In this document: one piece after another, positions 35,538-43,174 of the stretch
Numbering within the stretch: the first letter of the stretch is position 1
How the letters are laid out: each line of letters opens with the position of its first letter
Source: Planococcus sp. A6
Lineage (GTDB): Bacteria > Bacillota > Bacilli > Bacillales_A > Planococcaceae
Assembly (NCBI RefSeq): GCF_028823615.1
Contig: NZ_JAPEHT010000012.1
Coordinates: 1 to 43,174 of the forward strand
Direction: 5' to 3'
Length of the DNA: 43,174 nucleotides
Position numbers and translations under genes: made by a program
Notes under the pieces: generated by a model
The model's database searches: none
Seen by the model: only the letters and a program-made list of their open reading frames with translations
What the model was told of the DNA's origin: nothing

Positions 35538-36862
35538 GCTTTCCCCTCCTTGTTATAGAAGAGGATTTCTTGTCTTGCCGCGTCCATTTGCCTGGTGATG
35601 CCATTGTGGAAAAAGATGACGTCTCCAGTAGGATCTTTTGCGTTTCGCCCAACCCGCCCGGCAATTTGAATGAGCGCTGCCCGGTCGAATACCCGGTGAT
35701 CCGCCCCGATAACCGCGACTTGCAAGTGGGGGATGGTGATGCCGCGTTCTAATATAGTGGAGGTGGCAAGACCTGCTAAAGCACCTTCCCTCAACTGCAT
35801 CACTTTTTCCTTGCGCTGTGGATCTTTTGAATGGACCGCAGCGATTGCGCAATCGATTTTGTACAGGAGCGGGCTTGCTAGCTCGATCAATTGGATAGAT
35901 GGAAAGAACAGGAGGAACGGCTGTTTTTTCTGCAGCTTGTCTTCTATCCAATCTTTTAATGGAGACGGAAGCTTGCCTTTTCGGAGATGGTGTTCATAAT
36001 TCCACATCGCCCGGTAGACAGGAACTGGCAGTGGCGCGCCATGATAGCGCCTGAATATGGTGGAGTGTCCGGCAATTTGTTTTCGGAGTGTTTTGGATGG
36101 AGTGGCGGAAATGTAGATGACAGGAGCGGACGGCTTGCCGGCTTTTTTCACTGCCCGTTCAAGCGATGGGTCAAGCGAATATGGAAAAGCATCCGCTTCG
36201 TCGACGAATAGTAAGTCGAAGGCTTCCTGAAATCGATACAATTGATGGGTGGTGGCCAGGATAATTTCTCCGTAGCCGGTTTGTTCGGGGCTATCGCCGT
36301 AGAGTGTATGGATAACGGCATCGGGGAATGCCTGTTTGAATCTAGGGGACAATTCGAGTATGACATCTGTGCGCGGCGCCGCTACACAAATGCGTAATCC
36401 TTTTTGTAGCGCTTCGTGGATCGGGGAAAATAGAATTTCGGTTTTGCCGGCACCGCATACCGCATACAAGAGGTGATCTTCCTGTTTCCGGATGCTTTCG
36501 GAGATGGCTTTCGATGCGGTTTCCTGCTGAGGCGTTAGGCTGCCGACCCACCCGAAGGCACGTGGGGCTGATTTTGGAAGTGCAGGAGATGTCCACAAAA
36601 CCAATTCTGTGCAGCTGCTGATGCGCCCCATCTTGATGCATGTCCGGCAATAGCGGCAAACTTCGCCGCACGTTGCACATTGGAATGGAATCACATAATC
36701 GGGCGACGTCTCAAGGCATCTTGCACACTGGCCGTCAGCCGATATACCGCTAACTACGCGTGCGCTGCCTTTCTCGGTTGCTTCCTGTATGACTTCTTCC
36801 GGGAACGGAATGAATTGCTTTATCCATATCCTCCCTGTTAAAAATGCTTCGATTGCTTGCAT
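35534..36862 (-). CDS. comFA: DNA uptake helicase ComFA
   Basis: A 442-residue DEAD-type ATPase that powers import of single-stranded DNA through ComEC. A zinc-binding region with CARC, CATC, CRYC and a further Cys (about 45-80) precedes the motor: Walker A GAGKTE (about 134-139), VDEADAFPY (Walker B), SATPS, and the C-terminal helicase motifs STILERGITIP and QIAGRVGRN. The ATG at 36862 follows AAAAAGGAGG; an in-frame extension of fifteen codons lacks a ribosome binding site. It starts 41 bases after degV and probably shares its transcript. No ComK-type AAAA-N5-TTTT pair was found in that gap. Confidence 0.93.
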   Translation of the reverse strand: MQAIEAFLTGRIWIKQFIPFPEEVIQEATEKGSARVVSGISADGQCARCLETSPDYVIPFQCATCGEVCRYCRTCIKMGRISSCTELVLWTSPALPKSAPRAFGWVGSLTPQQETASKAISESIRKQEDHLLYAVCGAGKTEILFSPIHEALQKGLRICVAAPRTDVILELSPRFKQAFPDAVIHTLYGDSPEQTGYGEIILATTHQLYRFQEAFDLLFVDEADAFPYSLDPSLERAVKKAGKPSAPVIYISATPSKTLRKQIAGHSTIFRRYHGAPLPVPVYRAMWNYEHHLRKGKLPSPLKDWIEDKLQKKQPFLLFFPSIQLIELASPLLYKIDCAIAAVHSKDPQRKEKVMQLREGALAGLATSTILERGITIPHLQVAVIGADHRVFDRAALIQIAGRVGRNAKDPTGDVIFFHNGITRQMDAARQEILFYNKEGKA

Positions 36863-36903
36863 GGATTTCCTCCTTTTTTTATAGCCGAAAGGGTGTTGGC
36901 CGG

Positions 36904-37734
36904 TCATTTCTTTGCCCAGCCAAGGCCCATCGCGCCTTCTCCTAAATGCGTGCCGATGACCGGACCGAAATGAGAAATCGTGAATTCCACATCCGGGCAG
37001 GCCAGTTCAAGCTCCGCTTTCCATTTTTCCGCTTCTTCGAGCCGGTTGGCGTGGATGACCGTCGCTTGAAGCGGTTCTTTGCCGCAGTCTTTTTTCAATT
37101 CTTCCGCGATGCGGTTCATCGCCTTTTTTCGTGTGCGGATCTTTTCATACGGGACGATCAGCTTGTCCTGGAAATGCAGCAACGGTTTGATCTGGAGCAT
37201 GCTGCCGACCAAAGCTTGCGCTCCTGACAAACGCCCGCCACGCTGCAAATGGCGAAGGTCTTCCACCATAAAATAAGCACGCAGCGTTTTTTTCATTTCC
37301 TCAAGTTCTGCGAGAATCTCTTTAGCATTCATGCCTCGATCCGCCAGTTCCGCTGCTTTTAGCGCATAAAAGCCTTGAACTGCACACGCGATTTCCGAAT
37401 CGAATACGTGGACATCCACGCCTTCGGTCATCTCTCCCGCCTGCTTCGACCCAGCCATCGTTCCGCTGATGCCGCTAGACAGGTGAATGGCTACCACTTC
37501 CTCGTGTTGCCCTGAAAGCTGCTCGTATAATGAAATGAACTCCCCGATTGGCGGCTGAGAGGTTTTCGGGAGCTCTTCACGTGCTTTTTCGTAAAATTCC
37601 ACAGTATCCAATTCGGTTTCCGCATAGGACTCATTGCCGAATGTAATCTGCAAAGGCACCACATGTATGCCTTTATCATTTGCTTGCTGCTGCGGAATAT
37701 ATGCTGTGCTGTCTGTCACAATTGCTGTTTTCAT
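36904..37734 (-). CDS. degV: DegV-family fatty-acid-binding protein upstream of comFA
   Basis: A 276-residue DegV/FakB protein, paralogous to the one at 4438-5289. Family blocks: TAIVTDSTAYIP at the N terminus, PKTSQPPIGEF, HLSSGISGTMA, LQRGGRLSGAQALVG and FGPVIGTHLGEGA near the end. It matches the DegV gene (yviA) next to comFA in B. subtilis. The ATG at 37734 has GGAGG ten bases upstream; the in-frame TTG two codons earlier is only four bases from it. The likely role is fatty-acid delivery to a FakA kinase; ligand preference cannot be read. Confidence 0.9.
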   Translation of the reverse strand: MKTAIVTDSTAYIPQQQANDKGIHVVPLQITFGNESYAETELDTVEFYEKAREELPKTSQPPIGEFISLYEQLSGQHEEVVAIHLSSGISGTMAGSKQAGEMTEGVDVHVFDSEIACAVQGFYALKAAELADRGMNAKEILAELEEMKKTLRAYFMVEDLRHLQRGGRLSGAQALVGSMLQIKPLLHFQDKLIVPYEKIRTRKKAMNRIAEELKKDCGKEPLQATVIHANRLEEAEKWKAELELACPDVEFTISHFGPVIGTHLGEGAMGLGWAKK

Positions 37735-37841
37735 TTTCAATCAGCCTCCACTGCTATCTTACCAAAACTTGCCTGCCAATAGACAAAAAATCCGATCCAT
37801 TGGACGGTCTGTTTTCACTATTTTTAAACTGGCGCGAATCC

Positions 37842-37889
37842 AAAAAAGCTTTTCCGGCTACAAGCATCCATTTGCCTGCCAGGAAAAGC
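37842..37889 (-). terminator. Terminator after the NTF2-like lipoprotein gene
   Basis: On the minus strand GCTTTTCC-T-GGC (37878-37889) pairs with GCCGGAAAAGC (37848-37858), followed by six T residues. Confidence 0.75.
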
Positions 37890-37907
37890 CCTTGGTTTAG
37901 TTTTTCA

Positions 37908-38468
37908 TTATTGATTTCCGATGAAATGCAGGCTCGTCACTTTCCAGTCATCCTGCTCTTTCTTAAAAACGACCACTTGGCGCCCGGATTGCTGCATCCC
38001 TTGTTCTGTGCCGGCTTCATTCATCTCCACATCGATCGTGGCAAATACTTCAGCCCGGTCTTCTTCGTATTTGACGATTGTTTCGTTGCTCGTCGTATAT
38101 GTTGTGTCGTAATTTTCGAAGGCTTCGCTCAATGCCTGCTGGTCTTCTTCACGATCAAAGCCATCGGGATTTTCCGCGATGGTCGCCATATAGCGGTCCA
38201 TGTCTTCCGCATTAAAAGCCGCGATGTATTCCTCATACGCGCCAAGGAGTTCCTGCTTTTCAGCTTCTGGAACATCCGCAGCGATGACATCACCCTCATC
38301 ATCCAATGTAAACCCTACTTCTTGGTCTGTGATGCCGTGTTCAACCGCATTGTTTTCATTGGTGGCATTGCCGTCTTCTGCAGTATTGCCATTGACCGGC
38401 GAATCGTCTTCGCCTGAACAAGCTGCGAGTACGAGCATGAGCCCAGTTGCCATTATCCATTTTTTCAT
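37908..38468 (-). CDS. Small lipoprotein with an NTF2/SnoaL-like domain
   Basis: A 186-residue exported lipoprotein. The signal peptide ends in a lipobox (LVLAAC, Cys17), followed by an acidic Asn-rich linker (about 18-45) and a domain (about 75-185) that looks NTF2-like: AYEEYIAAFNAEDMDRYMATI, then alternating strands ending RQVVVFKKEQDDWKVTSLHFIG. Such cone-shaped domains bind small ligands or serve as accessory folds; no catalytic pattern is evident. AGGAGG precedes the ATG. Transcribed alone on the minus strand; its function is unknown. Confidence 0.75.
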   Translation of the reverse strand: MKKWIMATGLMLVLAACSGEDDSPVNGNTAEDGNATNENNAVEHGITDQEVGFTLDDEGDVIAADVPEAEKQELLGAYEEYIAAFNAEDMDRYMATIAENPDGFDREEDQQALSEAFENYDTTYTTSNETIVKYEEDRAEVFATIDVEMNEAGTEQGMQQSGRQVVVFKKEQDDWKVTSLHFIGNQ

Positions 38469-38549
38469 GATGCATTCCTCCTGCGCTCATTTTGCCATAG
38501 CCTCGCACGGAATACAATGAAGAAACGGTGTCAATATGCGACGGGACAA

Positions 38550-38580
38550 TTCCTTCCACTGTCATGTACAATGGAAGGAA
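38550..38580. repeat. Perfect hairpin in the leader of the exonuclease gene
   Basis: TTCCTTCCA (38550-38558) and TGGAAGGAA (38572-38580) are perfect nine-base arms around a 13-base loop. It ends six bases before the AGGAGG of the exonuclease gene. A TACAAT -10-like sequence (38567-38572) overlaps it. It could be an operator or RNA structure. Confidence 0.6.
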
Positions 38581-38599
38581 ACTCACAGGAGGCGATCAT

Positions 38600-39208
38600 T
38601 TGGAAAAACGGGAAGCAGAGCGCTTGCTCAACCAAAAGCTACAGGACACACGCACCTACCCGAAAAGAAGAACCGCTGCACGAGCGAAAAAATACAATTT
38701 GACGATGGAACCGGCAGATGACTATATTGTGCTGGATTTCGAAACGACCGGCTTGCGTGCGGGCGATGATAAGATCATCCAAATCGGTGCGGTTAAATTT
38801 ATCGGCCACCACCAGCAAGACACGATGTATCTATTGATCAATCCGGAGCGGCCGATTTCCAGCACGATCACCCGCATTACAGGAATCCGCAACAGCGATG
38901 TCCAGGATGCGCCGGTCATCGAGGAAATCGCCCCACAACTGATTGACTTTATCGGAGATTTGCCGATCGTCGCCCATAATGCACCATTTGATATGGGATT
39001 CCTTTATGCGCTTGAACACATTACGCCGGTGCCCCCTTACCAAGTCATCGATACGGTCAGGCTGGCACGTAAATTCATCACGGAAACACCGAACCACAAA
39101 TTGACGACATTATCCGCCTATCTCGAGCTCGAGCACAATGCGCACGACGCGCTTGGTGATTGCCTGGTCACTGCATCGATCTATCAATTCTGTATCGGAC
39201 GCATGTAA
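38600..39208 (+). CDS. DnaQ-type 3'-5' exonuclease (DEDDh)
   Basis: A 202-residue protein: a basic N-terminal segment (about 1-35) followed by an RNase T/DnaQ exonuclease domain. The DEDDh residues are visible in VLDFETTG (ExoI; D and E about 46-48), HNAPFDMGFL (ExoII) and HNAHDALGDC (ExoIII; H and D). It resembles the epsilon-like exonuclease of PolC or Bacillus-type free-standing exonucleases. The start is TTG at 38600, seven bases after a perfect AGGAGG; upstream in-frame ATGs have no ribosome binding site. A role in proofreading or repair is inferred only. Confidence 0.87.
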   Translation: MEKREAERLLNQKLQDTRTYPKRRTAARAKKYNLTMEPADDYIVLDFETTGLRAGDDKIIQIGAVKFIGHHQQDTMYLLINPERPISSTITRITGIRNSDVQDAPVIEEIAPQLIDFIGDLPIVAHNAPFDMGFLYALEHITPVPPYQVIDTVRLARKFITETPNHKLTTLSAYLELEHNAHDALGDCLVTASIYQFCIGRM

Positions 39209-39245
39209 AAAAGCGCCGGAAGCTTTTGCTTCCGGCGCTTTTTTT
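39207..39245. terminator. Bidirectional terminator between exonuclease gene and degU
   Basis: AGCGCCGGAAGC (39212-39223) pairs perfectly with GCTTCCGGCGCT (39228-39239), flanked by A and T runs, so it serves both strands. Confidence 0.92.
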
Positions 39246-39286
39246 AATTTTTGGCATCGGTTGAACCCGCTGCCGCCAAATGCTTT

Positions 39287-39961
39287 TTAACGTACTTCTA
39301 CCCAACCGTTTTTAATGGCTGTGACGACTGCCTGAGTACGGTCATTGACCTGCATTTTCTGCAGAATGCTCGAGACGTGGTTTTTGACCGTTTTTTCAGA
39401 GATGAACAAAGTTTCACCGATTACGCGGTTGCTCTGTCCGTCCGTCAATAGCTGTAAAACTTCGCTTTCACGCTTTGTCAATAAATGGTAAGGGCGACGG
39501 ATCTCTGTTTGATGGAAAGAACCTTTGTTTTCGCGTTCGCTCAAACGGCGGAATTCCATCACCAAATTACGCGTCACTTTCGGATGCAGGTAAGAGCCGC
39601 CTTTTGCGACCACTTTAATCGCCTGGATGATGGCGTCCGCGTCCATTTCTTTCAGCATATAGCCGAGTGCGCCTGTTTTAAGGGCATGCGTCACATACGA
39701 TTCATCATCGTGAATGGACAGCATAATGACTTTAGCGTCCGGGAATCTTTCGATTAGCTCTCCCGTTGCTTCGACGCCGTTTTTTTGCGGCATGTTGATA
39801 TCCATCAACACAACATCCGGCTGATGCTCTTCGTACAGCTTGATGACTTCCTCGCCGTCGCCGCCTTCTGCGACCACTTCAAACGATTCTTCGAAGTCCA
39901 GGATGCGCTTAACGCCCTCCCGGAACAATTGGTGGTCATCAATAATAATAATTTTTGTCAT
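39287..39961 (-). CDS. degU: Response regulator DegU
   Basis: A 224-residue NarL/FixJ regulator. The receiver domain carries the acidic pocket IDDHQ (about 7-11), the phosphorylated Asp54 in LMDINMPQ, and K in YMLKEMD; the DNA-binding C-terminal domain has [19 protein letters not shown] and a LuxR-type helix-turn-helix ([15 protein letters not shown]). With DegS it controls exoenzymes, motility, competence and biofilm in Bacillus. The ATG lies eight bases after GGAGG and the gene follows degS by 28 bases. Confidence 0.95.
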   Translation of the reverse strand: MTKIIIIDDHQLFREGVKRILDFEESFEVVAEGGDGEEVIKLYEEHQPDVVLMDINMPQKNGVEATGELIERFPDAKVIMLSIHDDESYVTHALKTGALGYMLKEMDADAIIQAIKVVAKGGSYLHPKVTRNLVMEFRRLSERENKGSFHQTEIRRPYHLLTKRESEVLQLLTDGQSNRVIGETLFISEKTVKNHVSSILQKMQVNDRTQAVVTAIKNGWVEVR

Positions 39962-39989
39962 TATGTCGTCCTCCTCAAAATACCATATC

Positions 39990-41135
39990 TTACATACCCG
40001 CCTTCAGCGGGATATGAAACATTAACACCGTTCCTTCACCAAGCGTGGAGTTGATGAAGAATTCCCCGCCGATTAATTCGATCCGCTCCCTCATGCCGGT
40101 CAAGCCGAATGACTGGTCTTTGACAATTTCCTGGTCAAAGCCGGAACCATTGTCTTTGATGATGATGGACACCTGTTCAGTGAGCCATTCCATCTTGACT
40201 TCGATATCTGTCGATTTGCCGTGGCGAATCGCATTCGAGACCGATTCTTGCACGAGCCGGAAAATGGAAGTTTCAAAATTATTCGGGAGCCGTACCTCGT
40301 TTCCATTGGAATGGAAAGACAGCCGGACGCCGCGATTGTATTCCTCAATCGTCTCCAGATATTTTTTCAATGTCGGGACCAGCCCGAGATCATCAAGCGC
40401 CATTGGACGCAAGTCATAGATGATGCGCCTGACTTCCGTAAGCGCTTGCCTTACCATATCCTTTAACGAAGAAATTTCTTTGAAGGCCTTATCTGCACCT
40501 TTTTCGCGGTAGGTTTTTTCGATCAGATCCGAACGCAGCAGTACATTCGCCATCATCTGGGCTGGTCCGTCGTGGATTTCACGCGATAGCCTCTTGCGCT
40601 CTTCTTCTTGCGCTTCGATAATCCTTAAGCTGTAATCCTGCTTGCTCTTCGACTTGTCGACCGCGTCCCCGAAATCTTCCAGATCCGACGCTAAATAATT
40701 GGTGGCTACATTGATTTGATTGACTAGCCGCTCTGCACGCTCGATCGTCTGAAGTAACTTCTGGAGCTTGCGCTGCAGGCGGTCCCGCTTTTGCCGAAAC
40801 TTTTTTTCCTCGGCGCGGTTCAAGGATAATTGCACTTGCAGTTCGTTGGCCAGCTCAAAAGCTTCGCGAACCTGGCTTTCAGTGAAAGATTCGAATGAAC
40901 CCGATAGTTCTGCGAGTCGCCGGCGTGCCGAGCGAGTCCGCTCTTCAAGTGCGTCACCTTCCGCGATGATGCGGCTGATGTTCGCCCTGACATTCTCCAA
41001 TTCGTCCTTCATCTCTTCATAGCTGCGGCGACTTTCTTCGCTAATGGCGAAAATATCCTGTTTCGACTGGTCCATCTTTGCGACCAGCTCGTCAAAGATG
41101 GAATCTAATGAAGTTCCATCGTTTTTCTTTGCCAT
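39990..41135 (-). CDS. degS: Sensor histidine kinase DegS (cytoplasmic)
   Basis: A 381-residue kinase with no membrane segment. An N-terminal coiled coil (about 30-170) is followed by the HisKA_3 dimerisation domain with phosphoacceptor His188 in [14 protein letters not shown], and the HATPase domain with NAIRHGKST (N box), KDNGSGFD (G1) and [17 protein letters not shown]. It phosphorylates DegU. The ribosome binding site AAGGCGG is weak, with normal spacing. It is divergent from the YigZ-family gene. Confidence 0.95.
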   Translation of the reverse strand: MAKKNDGTSLDSIFDELVAKMDQSKQDIFAISEESRRSYEEMKDELENVRANISRIIAEGDALEERTRSARRRLAELSGSFESFTESQVREAFELANELQVQLSLNRAEEKKFRQKRDRLQRKLQKLLQTIERAERLVNQINVATNYLASDLEDFGDAVDKSKSKQDYSLRIIEAQEEERKRLSREIHDGPAQMMANVLLRSDLIEKTYREKGADKAFKEISSLKDMVRQALTEVRRIIYDLRPMALDDLGLVPTLKKYLETIEEYNRGVRLSFHSNGNEVRLPNNFETSIFRLVQESVSNAIRHGKSTDIEVKMEWLTEQVSIIIKDNGSGFDQEIVKDQSFGLTGMRERIELIGGEFFINSTLGEGTVLMFHIPLKAGM

Positions 41136-41288
41136 TCTAAAACCGCCTTAGCTATACTTACTGTAACCATCCGTCTCTTTGCTTCTTTCGCCTTACGGGC
41201 TTTAACAAGTATATCACTATATACGCAACAGCATATTAAGAATACATTACAAATTATCTGATTTCATTTTACAACAGGGGGAATAAAA

Positions 41289-41924
41289 ATGCGAGAAAAT
41301 TACATAACAGTAGGTTCTTCTGCCAATGCAGAAATACTCATAAACAAATCCCGCTTTATCGGCCATGCAGCAAGGGCAGAAACGGAGGCGGAAGCGATTG
41401 CTTTCATCGATTCCATCAAATCCAAGCATCGCCAGGCTACCCATAATTGTTCAGCTTACATCATCGGTGAACACGATTCCATCCAAAAAGCGAATGACGA
41501 CGGGGAACCAAGTGGAACGGCGGGCGTTCCTATGCTGGAAGTGCTGAAAAAACAAGGATTAAAGGATACTGTGCTGGTGGTGACGCGCTATTATGGCGGC
41601 ATCAAACTCGGAGGCGGCGGCCTGATCCGTGCGTACGGAAAATCCGCGTCGGAAGCGATTGCCGCTAGCGGTGTGGTGGAACGGCGTCTCCACCATTTGA
41701 TGAAAGTGTCTATCGATTATACTTGGCTCGGCAAAATCGAAAACGAAATTCGCCAGTCGGATTATCCGTTGGCAGGGATCGATTATTCTGATGCCGTGGT
41801 GCTATCCATCCATGTGCCGATCGAAAAAGAACAAGCTTTTATCGACTGGGTCAATGAACTGACGAACGGGCAAGCTGAAATCGAGTCAGCGCACACGGAA
41901 TTCCTCGAATTTCCCCATCCATAA
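41289..41924 (+). CDS. yvyE: YigZ/IMPACT-family protein (YvyE-like)
   Basis: A 211-residue protein with the UPF0029/IMPACT N-terminal domain (about 15-130: SRFIGHAARAETEAEA, KHRQATHNCSAYI, DDGEPSGTAGVPML, TRYYGGIKLGGGGLIRAY) and a C-terminal DUF1949 domain (about 140-205). IMPACT relatives regulate stress kinase signalling on ribosomes in eukaryotes; the bacterial role is unclear. It sits between degS and an LCP gene as in B. subtilis. Preceded by AGGGGG six bases before the ATG. Confidence 0.9.
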   Translation: MRENYITVGSSANAEILINKSRFIGHAARAETEAEAIAFIDSIKSKHRQATHNCSAYIIGEHDSIQKANDDGEPSGTAGVPMLEVLKKQGLKDTVLVVTRYYGGIKLGGGGLIRAYGKSASEAIAASGVVERRLHHLMKVSIDYTWLGKIENEIRQSDYPLAGIDYSDAVVLSIHVPIEKEQAFIDWVNELTNGQAEIESAHTEFLEFPHP

Positions 41925-41934
41925 TTTCTTTTCA

Positions 41935-41963
41935 TTTACGTGCAGAAAAAATCACTGTATAAT
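41935..41963 (+). promoter_or_regulatory. Sigma-A promoter of the LCP gene
   Basis: TTTACG (41935-41940), a 17-base spacer and a perfect TATAAT (41958-41963), giving a leader of about 120 bases. Confidence 0.68.
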
Positions 41964-42088
41964 ATCCACAGCACAAAAAAATGAAAATTCGTAAATTCAC
42001 TATGCCCTTAAGATTAGTGAAATGGCACTTGCATGTGCTTGGCTACTACCAAAGCCGCACATAATCCCCCTTTAGAGGAGCAACTATA

Positions 42089-43147
42089 ATGAGTAGAAAA
42101 ATGAAACGGGAGGCAAAGTCCAGCCGGCAGCGGAAGATCATCAAAATCTCTGCCATCCTGGCTGTCTCTTTGTTGATTAGTTTATCCGCCTTTGGAATTT
42201 GGCTCGTGAAAAAAGCTGAGTTTGCTGCGAACAATGCGTATGAATCAGCGGATGGACGCGACAAATCCGATCTCCGCGACGAACAAGTCGAACCGTTAAA
42301 CGATAATATCTCGATTTTGTTCATCGGCATCGATGATAGTGCCGCAAGAGACCAAAGCAGCGATAACATCCGGTCCGACGCGTTGGTTTTAGCTACATTG
42401 AATAACGAGGATAAATCCGTCAAACTCGTCAGCATCCCCCGTGATACGTATACCTTCATTCCTGACTCTGGTTATGAAGACAAGATCACGCACGCCTATG
42501 CACTGAACGGACCGCGCTCCACAATCGAAAGTGTCGAAGGCCTGCTCGATGTACCGGTTGATTATTACATGACGATGAACTTCGATGCCTTCGTCGATGT
42601 GGTCAATGCACTTGGCGGGATTACAGCCGATGTTCCTTATGATTTAAAAGAAAAAGACGAAACGGATTCCCATAACGCCATTGAATTGGAAGAGGGAATC
42701 CAGCAGTTGAACGGGAGTGAAGCCCTGGCCTTGGCCAGAACCCGTTATTATGACAATGATATTGAACGAGGCAAGCGCCAGCAGATGATTCTTGAATCGA
42801 TCATGGATAAAGCCTTGTCAGCAGGATCCATTACCAAATACGGCAATGTTATCGATGCAGTCGGGGACAATATGAAAACCAATATGAGCTTCCGCGATAT
42901 GCAGGCATTCTTCGAATATGCGAAAAATGGCAAACCGGATGTGGAGACGATGAGTGTCCAAGGTTACGATGATATGTCGACAGGCATTTACTACTACATG
43001 CCCGATGAAGAATCGCTTGAGGAATTGAAAGATATTCTCCAAAGCCACCTCGGTTTAAAACCGGACACTTCCAATCTTTCCTTGAATGAAGAAGACCTCA
43101 CCGATCAAGCTTTTCCAGCCACCGGATCAGATCAGGAAGAAGAATAA
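42089..43147 (+). CDS. LytR-CpsA-Psr family wall-polymer ligase (TagV/YvhJ-like)
   Basis: A 352-residue membrane-anchored enzyme that transfers teichoic acid or other anionic polymers from lipid carrier to peptidoglycan. A basic N terminus and one membrane helix (about 18-42) precede the LCP domain (about 74-240): ILFIGIDD, RSDALVLATLN (metal/pyrophosphate site), LVSIPRDTYTFIP (conserved Arg-Asp), KITHAYALNGP, and ALALARTRYYDNDIERGKRQQ. The C-terminal tail is acidic. By position after yvyE it corresponds to B. subtilis YvhJ (TagV). GAGGAG lies eight to nine bases before the ATG. Confidence 0.9.
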   Translation: MSRKMKREAKSSRQRKIIKISAILAVSLLISLSAFGIWLVKKAEFAANNAYESADGRDKSDLRDEQVEPLNDNISILFIGIDDSAARDQSSDNIRSDALVLATLNNEDKSVKLVSIPRDTYTFIPDSGYEDKITHAYALNGPRSTIESVEGLLDVPVDYYMTMNFDAFVDVVNALGGITADVPYDLKEKDETDSHNAIELEEGIQQLNGSEALALARTRYYDNDIERGKRQQMILESIMDKALSAGSITKYGNVIDAVGDNMKTNMSFRDMQAFFEYAKNGKPDVETMSVQGYDDMSTGIYYYMPDEESLEELKDILQSHLGLKPDTSNLSLNEEDLTDQAFPATGSDQEEE

Positions 43148-43174
43148 AAAAACTGGCAACCGCTATCGGTTGCC
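43147..43174. terminator. Start of a terminator hairpin after the LCP gene
   Basis: GGCAACCG (43155-43162) pairs perfectly with CGGTTGCC (43167-43174) over a CTAT loop, preceded by an A run; the window ends before any T run could be seen. Confidence 0.7.

Noticed and set aside
36863-36903. ComK boxes before comFA
   Set aside because: The 41-base gap has no AAAA-N5-TTTT pairs; none was found before degV either.
37680-38417. Plus-strand frame of 245 codons opposite the NTF2-like lipoprotein
   Set aside because: The minus-strand gene has a lipobox signal peptide, ribosome binding site and terminator; the plus frame has none.

Overview
The window looks like chromosomal core from a Gram-positive member of the Bacillales, most likely the Planococcaceae (Planococcus-like). 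Evidence: moderate G+C, strong AGGAGG-type ribosome binding sites, frequent TTG/GTG starts, a long-form HPF, CtsR- and LexA-type operators, and blocks that match Bacillus subtilis order as I remember it (yitW-yitV-yitU-DegV; yisK-yisL; addB-addA; csbA-minJ-ftsX-ftsE-cccB-yvjA; prfB-secA-hpf; comFC-comFA-degV; degU-degS-yvyE-LCP). No rRNA, tRNA, CRISPR array, insertion sequence or prophage was seen.

Layout. 0-2.7 kb: an N-domain-less ClpB disaggregase (minus) with a sigma-A promoter and an exact CtsR operator, then a small Fe-S assembly factor. 2.7-6.7 kb: a YitV-type hydrolase (minus), diverging from a plus-strand operon of HAD phosphatase, DegV/FakB lipid-binding protein and coenzyme A disulfide reductase. 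6.7-11 kb (minus): a membrane-anchored GH13 (amylase-fold) protein whose catalytic residues appear lost, then yisL, yisK and a DUF418 membrane protein. 11-18.8 kb (minus): addB-addA recombination nuclease behind an SOS-type palindrome, and a TVP38-family membrane protein. 18.9-19.9 kb (plus): the azlC-azlD amino-acid exporter pair.

19.9-30.5 kb (minus): csbA; a frame-disrupted minJ; a coupled TlpA-like thioredoxin and PLP C-S lyase pair; a frame-disrupted coiled-coil/M23 murein hydrolase directly downstream of ftsE-ftsX; cytochrome c551; a YitT-family protein; a Na+/H+ antiporter; and prfB with its programmed +1 frameshift. 30.6-34 kb (minus): secA and hpf. 34.1-34.8 kb (plus): a short-chain dehydrogenase whose promoter overlaps that of hpf. 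34.9-38.5 kb (minus): competence genes comFC-comFA with degV, and a small lipoprotein. 38.6-39.2 kb (plus): a DnaQ-type exonuclease. 39.3-41.1 kb (minus): degU-degS. 41.3-43.1 kb (plus): a YigZ/IMPACT protein and an LCP wall-polymer ligase.

Functional themes are cell-envelope growth and division (FtsEX, M23 hydrolase, MinJ, LCP, SecA), DNA repair and uptake (AddAB, ComFA/ComFC, exonuclease), protein quality control and ribosome hibernation (ClpB, HPF), and thiol redox (CoA disulfide reductase, TlpA-like protein, C-S lyase). The most unusual points are the apparent GH13 pseudoenzyme, two frame-disrupted morphogenesis genes about 3 kb apart, the N-domain-less ClpB, and several well-formed regulatory sites. 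No intergenic stretch exceeds about 300 bases; the longest (8172-8421, 26395-26662, 33124-33415) hold the promoters and terminators listed below.
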